Below are positions 7,657 through 16,000 of a stretch of DNA of 64,000 nt, piece by piece. The position numbers were made by a program, and so were the translations under genes. Position 1 is the stretch's first letter, and the number at the start of each line of letters is the position of its first letter. The DNA comes from Virgibacillus_F sp049310925 (GTDB lineage: Bacteria; Bacillota; Bacilli; Bacillales; Amphibacillaceae). The stretch covers positions 62,001 through 126,000 of the forward strand of contig NZ_JBMERP010000004.1 of the NCBI RefSeq assembly GCF_049310925.1. The letters run 5' to 3'. Below the pieces are notes generated by a model. It was not told the DNA's origin and made no database searches. It worked only from the letters and a program-made list of their open reading frames with translations.

Positions 7657-7830
7657 TTGAGCAACGACTGCTCGAAATCGAGCGCCGATCGACGAAAGCC
7701 GAGCACCGATTCAAGAAATCGAGCACCAATCGACGGAAATCGAGCGCGACACTGTTGGTGCTCGATTTTCTTTATACAGTGCTCGATAATTTAATTTGAT
7801 GCTCGGTTTCAGCTGGTCAGTGCTCGATAA
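7657..7830. repeat. Phased TYGAGC repeat array with exact dyad symmetry
   Basis: Five forward units start TTGAGC or YCGAGC at 7657, 7678, 7699, 7719 and 7740, spaced 20-21 bases. Four inverted units (GCTCGA or GCTCGG) start at 7760, 7781, 7801 and 7822. The last four forward and the four inverted cores are exactly symmetric about 7752.5, so the DNA or its RNA could fold into a hairpin of about 150 bases. The unit consensus is close to TCGAGCRCCRATYGACGRAA. This accounts for most of the 340-base gap before pxpB. It is not coding in any frame. Confidence 0.85.
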
Positions 7831-7974
7831 TCTCAAGGCTGACTAATAACCCCAAATCAACAGAGAGCAGTTTATCAGACAGAAGATTATAAATGACACT
7901 TCATTTCTTTTAACTGTTATGAAAATTTATGCTATTCTTTTATTAATAGAAAGCATAGTTTAGAGGGTGAAAAA

Positions 7975-8715
7975 ATGAACATAAGTATACAACCACTTGG
8001 TGATAGTGGGGTGAAAGTGCTATTTCATGAAAAGGTTACACCGGAACTAAACAGTGCCATTCAGGAATTCTGTCAAAAACTGTCTACACATCCTATTAAC
8101 GGTGTGATAGAGTGGGTTCCTGCCTTTGACTCTGTGGGAATTTACTATAATCTACATAGTATTTCATACGATGAGATTTCAAATTTAATCAAAAAACTAC
8201 ATATAAAAAGAATAAAAAGTACCGTTAACACAAAGCGTCTAGTGCACATTCCAGTCGTATATGGTGGTGAATACGGTCCCGATTTAGAACGTGTTGCCAA
8301 GCATTCTGACTGCACAACGGATGAGGTGGTTGAACTTCACCAAGAAGGTAGTTATCTGGTTTATATGCTGGGATTTTTACCAGGATTCCCCTATCTTGGC
8401 GGTATGACATCGCGCATTGCAACTCCAAGGTTAAAAGAACCACGTGCTAAAATCACCGCTGGATCTGTAGGTATTGCTGACACACAAACAGGAATTTATC
8501 CTGTACAATCTCCTGGTGGCTGGAATATCATTGGACGTTCTCCGATTAACTTGTTTGATACAAATAGTAGTAATCCAATCGTTTTTCGTGCTGGAGATTA
8601 TGTGAAATTTTACGCTATTTCTACGGACGAGTTTACTAATACAAAGGATAAAGTTGAAAATGGCATATATGAACTACAAAGTGAAATATGGAATGGAGGG
8701 GGCACGATTGAGTAA
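7975..8715 (+). CDS. pxpB: 5-oxoprolinase subunit PxpB (KipI-like)
   Basis: A 246-residue subunit of the bacterial ATP-dependent 5-oxoprolinase, which with PxpA and PxpC opens pyroglutamate to glutamate. The cyclophilin-like fold shows in the family stretches PLGDSGVKVLF near the N-terminus, YMLGFLPGFPYLGG (about 123-136) and SPGGWNIIGRSP. In B. subtilis the homologue KipI also inhibits the sporulation kinase KinA. AGAGGGTG precedes the ATG. Its 3' end overlaps the pxpA start by 8 bases, so the two are translationally coupled. Confidence 0.92.
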   Translation: MNISIQPLGDSGVKVLFHEKVTPELNSAIQEFCQKLSTHPINGVIEWVPAFDSVGIYYNLHSISYDEISNLIKKLHIKRIKSTVNTKRLVHIPVVYGGEYGPDLERVAKHSDCTTDEVVELHQEGSYLVYMLGFLPGFPYLGGMTSRIATPRLKEPRAKITAGSVGIADTQTGIYPVQSPGGWNIIGRSPINLFDTNSSNPIVFRAGDYVKFYAISTDEFTNTKDKVENGIYELQSEIWNGGGTIE

Positions 8716-9469
8716 AACCATTGATATAAACTGTGATCTGGGTGAAGGGTTTGGTGTATATACATTTGGCGCAGATGAATCGTTAATGCAGTATATTTCT
8801 TCTGCAAATATAGCGTGTGGAGCTCATGCAGGGGATCCAAACGTAATGGATGCCGTTGTCCGATTAGCAAAAAAATATGGTGTGGCAGTTGGAGCGCATC
8901 CTGGGTTTCCGGATCTACCTGGATTTGGACGTCGAAATATGCAGCTTTCGCCAGATGAAATTTTTCATATAGTAGTGTACCAAGTTGGAGCACTTGCTGC
9001 ATTTTGCAAAGTACATGAAATAAAAATGAATCACGTTAAACCACATGGTGCTTTATATAATTTGGCCGCAAAGGACAGTCAAATAGCTGAGGTAATTGCT
9101 GGTGCTATATATGCTGTAAATTCGGATTTAATCTTGTATGGCTTGGCAGGAAGTGAACTCATTCCGGCTGGTGAAAAAGCTGGACTTAAGGTTGCATCAG
9201 AAATATTCGCAGATCGAACCTATCAGCCTGACGGGTCACTGACTTTAAGAAAAGAACCACATGCAATGATTACAGAAATCAACAAAGCAGTAAACCAGGT
9301 AAAAACGGTAATTGAAAGTGGCTATGTAGAAGCAGTAGATGGAACAAAGGTAAAATTGCGCGCTGACACAGTATGCATTCATGGCGATGGAGAGCAGGCA
9401 GTTAATTTTGCGAAGGAACTCCGTACTGGTTTAAATGAAGAAGGAGTTTCAATAAAACCGTTAAGTTAA
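8708..9469 (+). CDS. pxpA: 5-oxoprolinase subunit PxpA (LamB/YcsF family)
   Basis: A 253-residue LamB/YcsF-family subunit of 5-oxoprolinase. It starts IDINCDLGEGFG and contains NIACGAHAGDP, AVGAHPGFPD and VKPHGALYN, all signature motifs of the family. The start is TTG 8708, 5 bases after GGAGGGGG and inside the end of pxpB. Longer in-frame starts would lie within pxpB and lack a binding site. The order here is pxpB-pxpA-(repeat array)-pxpC rather than pxpABC. Confidence 0.92.
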   Translation: MSKTIDINCDLGEGFGVYTFGADESLMQYISSANIACGAHAGDPNVMDAVVRLAKKYGVAVGAHPGFPDLPGFGRRNMQLSPDEIFHIVVYQVGALAAFCKVHEIKMNHVKPHGALYNLAAKDSQIAEVIAGAIYAVNSDLILYGLAGSELIPAGEKAGLKVASEIFADRTYQPDGSLTLRKEPHAMITEINKAVNQVKTVIESGYVEAVDGTKVKLRADTVCIHGDGEQAVNFAKELRTGLNEEGVSIKPLS

Positions 9470-9498
9470 TGAATTGAGAATGTTTAAATAAACCCCCG

Positions 9499-9666
9499 CG
9501 AGCGGAGGAACAGCGTGACTTGAGCGGGAAAGCATAAAACTTACGCGAGAAAATGCCAAAGTCGAGCGTTTACACACAGAAGTTGAGCCAGATAAATCTA
9601 GACTTGAACGGAAACCAAATACAGTTGATCCAATGCACCAAAAAGTTGAGCGACGCTACTCCAAAC
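9499..9666. repeat. Exact 21-bp phased tandem repeat, eight degenerate units
   Basis: Units begin at 9499, 9520, 9541, 9562, 9583, 9604, 9625 and 9646, always 21 bases apart with no slippage. The consensus is about TTGAGCGNNAANNNNNNAAAS. The first 5-6 bases and the last 2 are best conserved, and the middle is nearly free. It lies between pxpA and pxpC and fills most of the 305-base gap. It shares unit length and the TYGAGC start with the array at 7657-7830. Stop codons in all frames argue against coding. Confidence 0.8.
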
Positions 9667-9774
9667 ATGGTTAAAACTGCCACACAGCACACTGTACCGC
9701 ATGACTAACGCTAATCAAAGTCATAAACATAATGTATTAAACCCAATATATAAAATCCCTTTGGAGGTGAATCC

Positions 9775-10719
9775 ATGAAAAAATATGAGCTAGCCCGCGT
9801 TATGAAGCCAGGTATATTAACTACATTCCAGGATATGGGGAGGTATGGTTACCAGCAGTTTGGGATACCTGTTAGCGGGGCAATGGACACATTTGCTTTT
9901 CAAGTTGCAAATATCTTAGTTGGTAATTCACGTAACGAGGCTGCCATGGAGGTAACGTTAATTGGTCCATCAATCGAAGCGAAAGCCACAATTACTTTAG
10001 CTATAACCGGTGCGGATTTATCTCCAACCCTTAATCAAAAACCCGCGCCAATGTGGAAATCATTTAGCCTGAAACCAGGTGACGTGCTTTCATTTGGCAA
10101 GAGGTGTTCTGGTATGCGTGCCTATATTGCTGTTGCTGGTGGGTTTACTATCACCACATATTTTGGCAGTAAATCCACCGATCAAAACAGTGGTCTGGGA
10201 ATGGAGCTTGAAAAGAATACAATTCTATATGGTGTCAAAACCCCCCGAAAAGATGGTGTTTCAATAGACAAAAAATTATTACCATCATATACCAATGAAG
10301 TTAAAGTAGGTGTTGTGGAAGGTCCTCATACTACTACTTTTTCTGAACAGGCTCGCAATACTTTTTTCACTAATACGTATACAGTTGGACCCAACTCTAA
10401 CCGGATGGGATACCGACTGAAATCCGAACAAAGTGTTAAACCAAATGAAGAGGGAATCTGGTCTGACCCGGTACCGTTTGGTGGAATACAAGTGCCAGGG
10501 AATGGTGAACCAATTATTCTAATGGCGGACCGGCAAACTACAGGCGGGTATCCCCGTCTTGGAACGGTTATGTCGTCTGACTTGCCCAAAATCGCACAGT
10601 TAGCACCAAATGACACCATACATTTTTATCCGATTTCTGTTACAGAGGCACAAAAAACAGCTAGGGATACCGAGGCTGTTTTACACAAACTGGAAACCTT
10701 TTATCGTGGTGGTACGTAA
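9775..10719 (+). CDS. pxpC: 5-oxoprolinase subunit PxpC (KipA-like, biotin-dependent carboxylase-like)
   Basis: A 314-residue subunit C of 5-oxoprolinase, the partner of PxpB in the ATP-using half of the complex. Typical family stretches are KPGILTTFQDMGRYGYQ near the N-terminus, GAMDTFAFQVAN, EVTLIGPSIEA, and late in the protein RQTTGGYPRLGTVMSSDLP. GGAGGTGA lies 5-6 bases before the ATG. It is separated from pxpA by a 305-base gap filled by a phased repeat, so it may have its own promoter or depend on readthrough. Confidence 0.92.
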   Translation: MKKYELARVMKPGILTTFQDMGRYGYQQFGIPVSGAMDTFAFQVANILVGNSRNEAAMEVTLIGPSIEAKATITLAITGADLSPTLNQKPAPMWKSFSLKPGDVLSFGKRCSGMRAYIAVAGGFTITTYFGSKSTDQNSGLGMELEKNTILYGVKTPRKDGVSIDKKLLPSYTNEVKVGVVEGPHTTTFSEQARNTFFTNTYTVGPNSNRMGYRLKSEQSVKPNEEGIWSDPVPFGGIQVPGNGEPIILMADRQTTGGYPRLGTVMSSDLPKIAQLAPNDTIHFYPISVTEAQKTARDTEAVLHKLETFYRGGT

Positions 10720-10739
10720 GTTAAGTAGGAGGTATAACA

Positions 10740-11219
10740 TTGAACAATCATCCAAAGGTTGACTTCCCTACCATGAAGAAGGTTAAAATTGTTAATGCAC
10801 TATGAATTCTATCCATACTGGGAACACTAATCTATCTAATCATTTTGTATCCAACCCTCCCTGAAAGGATACCAACACATTTTAATTTGGCTGGTGAAGC
10901 TGATGGATGGGGTGGGAAAAAAACTATCTTTATCCTTCCGCTTGTTGCGAGTTTCATGTTTATTGGATTATATCTAATTAGCAAAGCACCACGTACATTT
11001 AATCTGCCAGTAAGCATTACAGAGGAAAATGCGATTCGAATTTATCCTGTCGCACAGTTCTACATGACCTTATTTAATTTGGAAACAGTGCTTATATTGT
11101 GCTGCCTAGTATACGTTTCACTGCCGAATATCCTGTCGCCCAGTATTTATTTTTTACCGATCATGATCCTGGTCTACCTCATCACGCTAATTCTTTTTGT
11201 TGTAAAGGTTAAGAACTAG
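10740..11219 (+). pseudogene. DUF1648-family membrane protein, interrupted by in-frame TGA
   Basis: Translation from TTG 10740, 7 bases after AGGAGG, gives 21 residues and then TGA at 10803-10805. The same frame continues to 11219 with a membrane protein of the DUF1648 type (ERIPTHFNLAGEADGWG, then three hydrophobic segments). The first hydrophobic segment spans the stop. The remaining frame has a TTG at 10845 with no binding site, so this is probably a recent nonsense mutation or a sequencing error. It follows pxpC by 20 bases, so it would be in that operon. DUF1648 proteins are of unknown function, often beside GntR or SdpR-type regulators. Confidence 0.75.
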
Positions 11220-11288
11220 AAATAATGGTATTGCTTAGTCACCCAAAATAGTTTAAAATAGCTTGAATGAATACACGGGTAAAGCGAG

Positions 11289-12464
11289 ATGACAGTAATG
11301 CCGAAATACATATGGCTATTAGCAATAGCCACTACAGTTAACGTAACGGGAGCGTCCTTTTTATGGCCACTGAATACTATTTATATGCATAACGAACTCG
11401 GTAAAAGTTTAGCTTTTGCGGGGTTCATTTTGATGTTTAACCAAGGGGCATCCATCGCAGGAAATATGATAGGTGGAATGTTGTACGACAAAATTAGTGC
11501 TTACAAGACGATTATTATTGGTATGTCGGTAGCATTTTCTGGTTCAGCAATTATGATTTTCTTTCATAGCATCATTCCCTATTCGATTTTGCTAGTTCTG
11601 ATTGGATTTGGTGCAGGTATGACCTGGCCAGTAATGTTTGCTATGGCAGGGTCTGTTTGGCCAGAGGGAGGACGACGTGCATTTAATGCGATATACGTTG
11701 CACAGAATTTAGGTGTAGCACTTGGCGCCTCTTTGGGGGGATACATTGCAAGTATCTCATTTAATTATATTTTTGTTGCAAACGCAGTTCTGTTTGGTGT
11801 TTTTTTAGTGATTGTCTTGATGACTTTTAAACAAATGGATAAAGAACGTGATCCACAAATGCACACCAGCGTATTTGAGCAGAATACTGCTATTAAAAAT
11901 AAAACAGCGTTTACTGCTTTACTCATTCTATGTGGGGGATTATTAGTGTGCTGGATTGCATACAGTCAATGGCAATCGACTATCGCATCCTATACACAGG
12001 ATATCGGAATTGGGCTTGAGCAATATAGTATGCTTTGGGCAATAAATGGATTTCTTATCGTTTTGGGCCAACCTCTGTTAAAATTGATTACAGATCGGGT
12101 AACATCAACCAAAAAACAAATATACCTTGGAAATACAATTATTATTCTCGCTTTTTCCATAACAATGTTTGCAGAAGCTTTTACATTATTTGCTGTATCT
12201 ATGGCTATTTTAACAATTGGCGAAATGATAGTATGGCCGGCAATCCCAACCCTCGCTAATGAATTAGCACCACGAGGTAGGGCTGGTTTCTATCAGGGAA
12301 TTGTCAATAGTGTTGGCGCAGCTGGACGTATGGTAGGTCCACTGTTGGGTGGATTAATAGTAGACATATACAACATTCAGTTGCTGTTTTTCGTTCTGCT
12401 AGGTTTACTAGTTATTCCGTATTTCACTACATATTTATATGACCGCAGATTAACTGAAAAATAG
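11289..12464 (+). CDS. MFS transporter (multidrug-efflux type)
   Basis: A 391-residue major facilitator with about 12 transmembrane segments. Loop GMLYDKISAYKTIIIG (between TM2 and TM3) corresponds to the G-x-x-x-D-R motif A region. The second repeat contains ITDRVTSTKKQIYLGN. It resembles Bacillaceae drug-efflux carriers such as YttB but I cannot name the substrate. The ATG at 11289 has only a weak purine stretch upstream; an ATG at 11298 is an alternative. A 16-22-base gap links it to the HAD gene, so both may share a transcript. Confidence 0.8.
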   Translation: MTVMPKYIWLLAIATTVNVTGASFLWPLNTIYMHNELGKSLAFAGFILMFNQGASIAGNMIGGMLYDKISAYKTIIIGMSVAFSGSAIMIFFHSIIPYSILLVLIGFGAGMTWPVMFAMAGSVWPEGGRRAFNAIYVAQNLGVALGASLGGYIASISFNYIFVANAVLFGVFLVIVLMTFKQMDKERDPQMHTSVFEQNTAIKNKTAFTALLILCGGLLVCWIAYSQWQSTIASYTQDIGIGLEQYSMLWAINGFLIVLGQPLLKLITDRVTSTKKQIYLGNTIIILAFSITMFAEAFTLFAVSMAILTIGEMIVWPAIPTLANELAPRGRAGFYQGIVNSVGAAGRMVGPLLGGLIVDIYNIQLLFFVLLGLLVIPYFTTYLYDRRLTEK

Positions 12465-12486
12465 CGATAAACAAAGGAGAATGAAC

Positions 12487-13233
12487 ATGGAGAAGTCAGA
12501 AACGAAAATTAAACTTATTGCACTTGATATGGATGGAACGTTACTAACAACTGATGAAAAAATAACTGAACGAAACAGGGAAGCGATTAAACAAGCGTTG
12601 GCTAAGAATGTGCATGTTGTCATTAGTACGGGACGCTGGTTAGGTTCATGTTATCCGTATGCCGAATCGCTCGGGTTAAAATCGTATCTTGTAACAAGCA
12701 ATGGTGGCGAGATTTGGACAGTTGAAAAAGAACTGATTGACCGGAATACAATTGGTGCTGGCTTAATTGAAAAAATGTGGAATCTTGGTAAGGATTATGA
12801 CATGGGATGCTGGATGAATGCTACAGATGCAGTTTGGCGTGGGGATCGTCCAAAAGACTTTTTTGAGCATGAATGGTTAAAAATTGGATTTGCTTCTCAT
12901 GTACCAAGTAATTTGGAAAAATTCATGCAGGAGCTGTCTTATTTTGATCAGCTGGAATTGACTAATTCACAACCCCATAATGTTGAGATCAATCCTAAGG
13001 GAATCCACAAAGGTAGCGCTTTACAAAAGGTCTGTAAAAAATTAGAAATTACGATGGATGAAGTAATGGCAGTAGGAGATAGTCTGAACGATATGAAAAT
13101 GATACAGCAGGCAGGGCTTGGGGTAGCTATGGGGAACGCTCAGGAAGCAATTAAGAAGGCAGCAGATTTTGTTACGGATACAAATGATTACGATGGTGTA
13201 GCACAGGTAATTGAGCGGTTCGTCTTAGACTGA
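12487..13233 (+). CDS. Cof-type HAD-IIB phosphatase
   Basis: A 248-residue cytosolic HAD hydrolase of subclass IIB, a family of sugar-phosphate and flavin-phosphate phosphatases. Motif I is LDMDGTLL (nucleophile Asp and acid Asp), motif II is ISTGR, and motifs III/IV are KGSALQ and VGDSLNDMKM. The cap domain of the IIB type sits between motifs II and III. I chose ATG 12487, which has AAAGGAGA at a normal 7-base spacing. ATG 12481 touches that site. It follows the MFS gene closely. The substrate cannot be assigned. Confidence 0.85.
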   Translation: MEKSETKIKLIALDMDGTLLTTDEKITERNREAIKQALAKNVHVVISTGRWLGSCYPYAESLGLKSYLVTSNGGEIWTVEKELIDRNTIGAGLIEKMWNLGKDYDMGCWMNATDAVWRGDRPKDFFEHEWLKIGFASHVPSNLEKFMQELSYFDQLELTNSQPHNVEINPKGIHKGSALQKVCKKLEITMDEVMAVGDSLNDMKMIQQAGLGVAMGNAQEAIKKAADFVTDTNDYDGVAQVIERFVLD

Positions 13234-13333
13234 TGACATTTCATACAGCGACTTGCTTTTGCGTGAAGATAAATTTTTCTTGTCTAATTCCTTCTAAATT
13301 TGTCAGTAGCTTTCATTGTAAGCAATAAAAGAG

Positions 13334-13339
13334 TATAAT
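13334..13339 (+). promoter_or_regulatory. -10 element of the YdjO-like gene
   Basis: TATAAT lies about 30 bases before the start codon, with a partial -35 (TTTCAT, 13311-13316) at 17-base spacing. Confidence 0.5.
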
Positions 13340-13369
13340 AGAGATAGTCAGATGAAAGGGGTTTTGTTC

Positions 13370-13552
13370 ATGTCTTTTTCTCGTGGGCCCAAAGAGCCGT
13401 TACCGGAAATAGAAACAAATGTATGGAAGTGCTCCAGCGAAGAATGCCAAGGTTGGATGAGAGAGTCATATAGCTTTGAAGAAGAGCCAAAGTGTCCGCT
13501 ATGCAAATCTTCAATGGAAAAAGAAATGCGTATGCTACCTGAATTAAAGTAG
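13370..13552 (+). CDS. YdjO-like small zinc-ribbon protein
   Basis: A 60-residue protein with four cysteines, in KCSSEECQGW and PKCPLCKSSM, set out like a zinc ribbon. The phrases EPLPEIET and the C-terminal MLPEL match the YdjO/cold-inducible family of Bacillaceae. The function is unknown; in B. subtilis ydjO is cold-induced. I chose ATG 13370, 8 bases after AAAGGGG. An in-frame ATG at 13352 would include the binding site in the coding sequence. A single gene. Confidence 0.75.
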   Translation: MSFSRGPKEPLPEIETNVWKCSSEECQGWMRESYSFEEEPKCPLCKSSMEKEMRMLPELK

Positions 13553-13652
13553 TTAGTTTGATCTCAGGGGTAAGCAATAGTTTAGGATAATTGATTACGT
13601 ATCAACCAAAAGTAACTAGCGCTTCTTTACTGTCTATATAATGTTTTTTGGG

Positions 13653-13675
13653 GATGTCGCTTGGCATCTTTTTTG
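13653..13675 (+). terminator. Intrinsic terminator after the YdjO-like gene
   Basis: GATGTC-GCTT-GGCATC pairs over 6 bp with one G-T wobble, followed by TTTTTT. The remaining 13553-13800 has nothing else I recognise. Confidence 0.65.
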
Positions 13676-13807
13676 TATTTTCTTTAATAGAGGGTGCCAA
13701 ATCTAAAAGACAGTACCTATCATTCAGAACAAAAACCTTAGTCGAGTTTAATGGCTGGGGTTTCTTTGTTTTGTCGAATGAAGTCAATTGAATGAAAACT
13801 CTAAAGC

Positions 13808-13837
13808 TTGCAACAATTGTTTTTTGTTTGCTATAAT
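13808..13837 (+). promoter_or_regulatory. Sigma-A promoter of the aldehyde dehydrogenase
   Basis: TTGCAA (13808-13813), an 18-base spacer and TATAAT (13832-13837) with a TG extension. Confidence 0.7.
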
Positions 13838-13876
13838 TAAAATAGAATTGCGTCTTAGATTCTCATCACAGTTATC

Positions 13877-13890
13877 TGTAAGCGTTTACA
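13877..13890. promoter_or_regulatory. CcpA operator (cre site)
   Basis: TGTAAGCGTTTACA is a full match to the cre consensus TGNAANCGNWWNCA. It lies about 33-46 bases downstream of the expected transcription start, so CcpA bound there would block elongation in glucose. Confidence 0.85.
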
Positions 13891-13914
13891 ATAATGCGAG
13901 GAGGAATATGATTT

Positions 13915-15435
13915 ATGCAATATGCTAATCCAAACACAGACGGTTCAAAAGTGACATTTAAGAAAAGGTATGACAACTTTATAGGTGGTGAATACAGGCC
14001 ACCAGTAAAAGGTGAGTATTTTGAGAATGTAAGCCCTGTAACAGGTAAAGTGTTTTGTGAGATAGCTCGGTCAACAAAAGAAGATGTAGAAGCAGCTGTT
14101 GATGCAGGTCATGATGCAGCAGAAGCATGGGGACAAACATCTGTTGCAGCACGTGCAAATATCTTAAATAAAATTGCGGACAGAATGGAAGAAAATCTTG
14201 AAACGCTGGCAGTTGCAGAAACATGGGATAATGGTAAGGCGGTTAGGGAGACATTAGCAGCTGATATTCCTTTAGCTATTGATCATTTTCGCTATTTTGC
14301 AGGAGCGATTCGCGCACAGGAAGGCGGGATAAGTCAGATTGATAATGATACTGTTGCTTATCATTTTCATGAACCTTTAGGAGTGGTTGGACAGATTATT
14401 CCGTGGAACTTTCCGATCCTGATGGCAACGTGGAAACTAGCACCTGCACTGGCGGCTGGAAACTGTGTCGTTTTAAAGCCAGCTGAACAAACTCCTGCTT
14501 CTATTCATGTTCTATCTGAACTTATTCAGGATTTACTTCCAGCAGGTGTACTTAATATTGTAAATGGCTTTGGTGTCGAAGCTGGAAAACCTTTAGCTTC
14601 CAATAGTCGTATTTCTAAAATTGCGTTTACAGGTGAAACAACTACTGGAAGATTAATTATGCAGTACGCTTCAGAAAATATTATTCCAGTAACATTAGAG
14701 TTGGGAGGAAAATCACCAAATATATTCTTTGAGGATGTAATGGATGCCGACGATGGATTTTTGGACAAAGCAATTGAAGGATTGGTTATGTTCGCCTTAA
14801 ATCAAGGGGAAGTTTGTACATGTCCATCCAGAGCACTTGTTCATGAGTCAATTTATGATAAGTTTATGGAAAGAGCAGTGGAGCGGGTAAAACAAATTAA
14901 AATTGGGCATCCACTTGATACAGATACCATGATGGGTGCACAAGCTTCACAGGAACAACTTGAGAAAATCCAATCGTATCTTGCAATTGGTAAAGAAGAA
15001 GGAGCAGAAGTCCTTGTTGGAGGCAATTTAAATCAGCTTGAAGGAGATATGGAAACAGGCTATTATGTTGAACCAACTATCTTTAAGGGTAACAACAAAA
15101 TGCGTGTTTTCCAGGAGGAAATCTTTGGTCCGGTACTTTCTGTAACAACGTTTAAAGATAACGAAGAAGCAATGGAAATCGCTAACGATACATTATATGG
15201 ACTAGGTGCTGGCGTTTGGACACGTAATATTAATACTGCTTATCGATTTGGTCGTGGAATTCAAGCAGGGCGTGTATGGACTAACTGTTACCATCAATAT
15301 CCTGCCCATGCTGCATTTGGTGGATATAAGAAATCCGGCATTGGTCGTGAAAATCACTTAATGATGCTTGATCACTATCAACAAACAAAGAACTTGCTCA
15401 TTAGTTACTCAGAAGGTGCTGCTGGTTTCTTTTAA
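13915..15435 (+). CDS. NAD-dependent acetaldehyde/aldehyde dehydrogenase (AcoD/ExaC type)
   Basis: A 506-residue aldehyde dehydrogenase of the AcoD/ExaC branch that oxidises acetaldehyde and other short aldehydes to acids. The general base is Glu262 in LELGGKSP, the nucleophile Cys301 in NQGEVCTCPSR, a sequence typical of this branch, and IIPWNFPILM is the NAD-fold motif. AGGAGG lies 10 bases before the ATG. A strong promoter and a cre site lie upstream, so it is probably repressed by CcpA in good carbon sources. The downstream gene is DUF779, its usual partner. Confidence 0.9.
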   Translation: MQYANPNTDGSKVTFKKRYDNFIGGEYRPPVKGEYFENVSPVTGKVFCEIARSTKEDVEAAVDAGHDAAEAWGQTSVAARANILNKIADRMEENLETLAVAETWDNGKAVRETLAADIPLAIDHFRYFAGAIRAQEGGISQIDNDTVAYHFHEPLGVVGQIIPWNFPILMATWKLAPALAAGNCVVLKPAEQTPASIHVLSELIQDLLPAGVLNIVNGFGVEAGKPLASNSRISKIAFTGETTTGRLIMQYASENIIPVTLELGGKSPNIFFEDVMDADDGFLDKAIEGLVMFALNQGEVCTCPSRALVHESIYDKFMERAVERVKQIKIGHPLDTDTMMGAQASQEQLEKIQSYLAIGKEEGAEVLVGGNLNQLEGDMETGYYVEPTIFKGNNKMRVFQEEIFGPVLSVTTFKDNEEAMEIANDTLYGLGAGVWTRNINTAYRFGRGIQAGRVWTNCYHQYPAHAAFGGYKKSGIGRENHLMMLDHYQQTKNLLISYSEGAAGFF

Positions 15436-15562
15436 AAAATAAAAGAATTGGTTTAACGCCAACCTTGGTTGCATTTATGCAGAAAGAAAAGAAAAAGTTT
15501 TGGGAGTATGAGAAAGTAACTGAACGTGAAGCACCATTTTCGACGCGGAAGGAGTGTGAAAA

Positions 15563-15919
15563 ATGGTTGAACGGGTTACTGTTACAGATGACGCTGTCAA
15601 GCTCATCGACAAATTAAAAGAGATGCATGGTCCACTAATGTTTCATCAATCTGGTGGCTGTTGTGATGGTAGTTCCCCTATGTGTTATCCTAGAGGCGAG
15701 TTTAGAACTGGCGACTCTGATATAATGCTTGGAGAAATAGGTGAGACACCATTCTATATGGCCAGGGATCAATATGAATATTGGAAGCACACACAAATTA
15801 TTGTGGATGTTGTAAATGGTCGTGGAGGAATGTTCTCCCTGGAAGGGCCTGAAGGAAAACGTTTTCTAACGCGTTCAAGAGTTTTTACAGAGGAAGAAAG
15901 GTCAGATTTAGCAAAATAG
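15563..15919 (+). CDS. DUF779-family protein, aldehyde dehydrogenase partner
   Basis: A 118-residue protein of the DUF779 family with conserved cysteines in SGGCCDGSSPMC (about 32-43). The family is nearly always found just downstream of AcoD/ExaC aldehyde dehydrogenases, as here. The function is unproven; a metal- or redox-related helper role is a guess. GGAAGGAGTG precedes the ATG. It lies 127 bases after the dehydrogenase in the same direction, with a strong terminator after it, so one transcript is likely. Confidence 0.85.
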   Translation: MVERVTVTDDAVKLIDKLKEMHGPLMFHQSGGCCDGSSPMCYPRGEFRTGDSDIMLGEIGETPFYMARDQYEYWKHTQIIVDVVNGRGGMFSLEGPEGKRFLTRSRVFTEEERSDLAK

Positions 15920-15933
15920 CGTATAATAGGAAG

Positions 15934-15973
15934 AAATCATCAACATATGTAGTTCCATGTTGATGATTTTTTC
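15934..15973 (+). terminator. Strong intrinsic terminator
   Basis: Arms AAATCATCAACAT and ATGTTGATGATTT pair fully, followed by a T run. Confidence 0.85.
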
Positions 15974-16000
15974 ACTTATTAAAGCAGGAGGTATCCATTT

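Noticed and set aside
9499..9666. CRISPR array
   Set aside because: The 21-bp unit has no constant repeat plus unique spacer, and there are no cas genes in the window.
9499..9666. Heptad-repeat coding region (21 bp is 7 codons)
   Set aside because: All forward frames have stop codons within a few units.
15477..15611. Short frame starting MQKEKKKFWEYEKV just before DUF779
   Set aside because: No ribosome binding site, and its end overlaps the DUF779 gene in another frame; probably chance.
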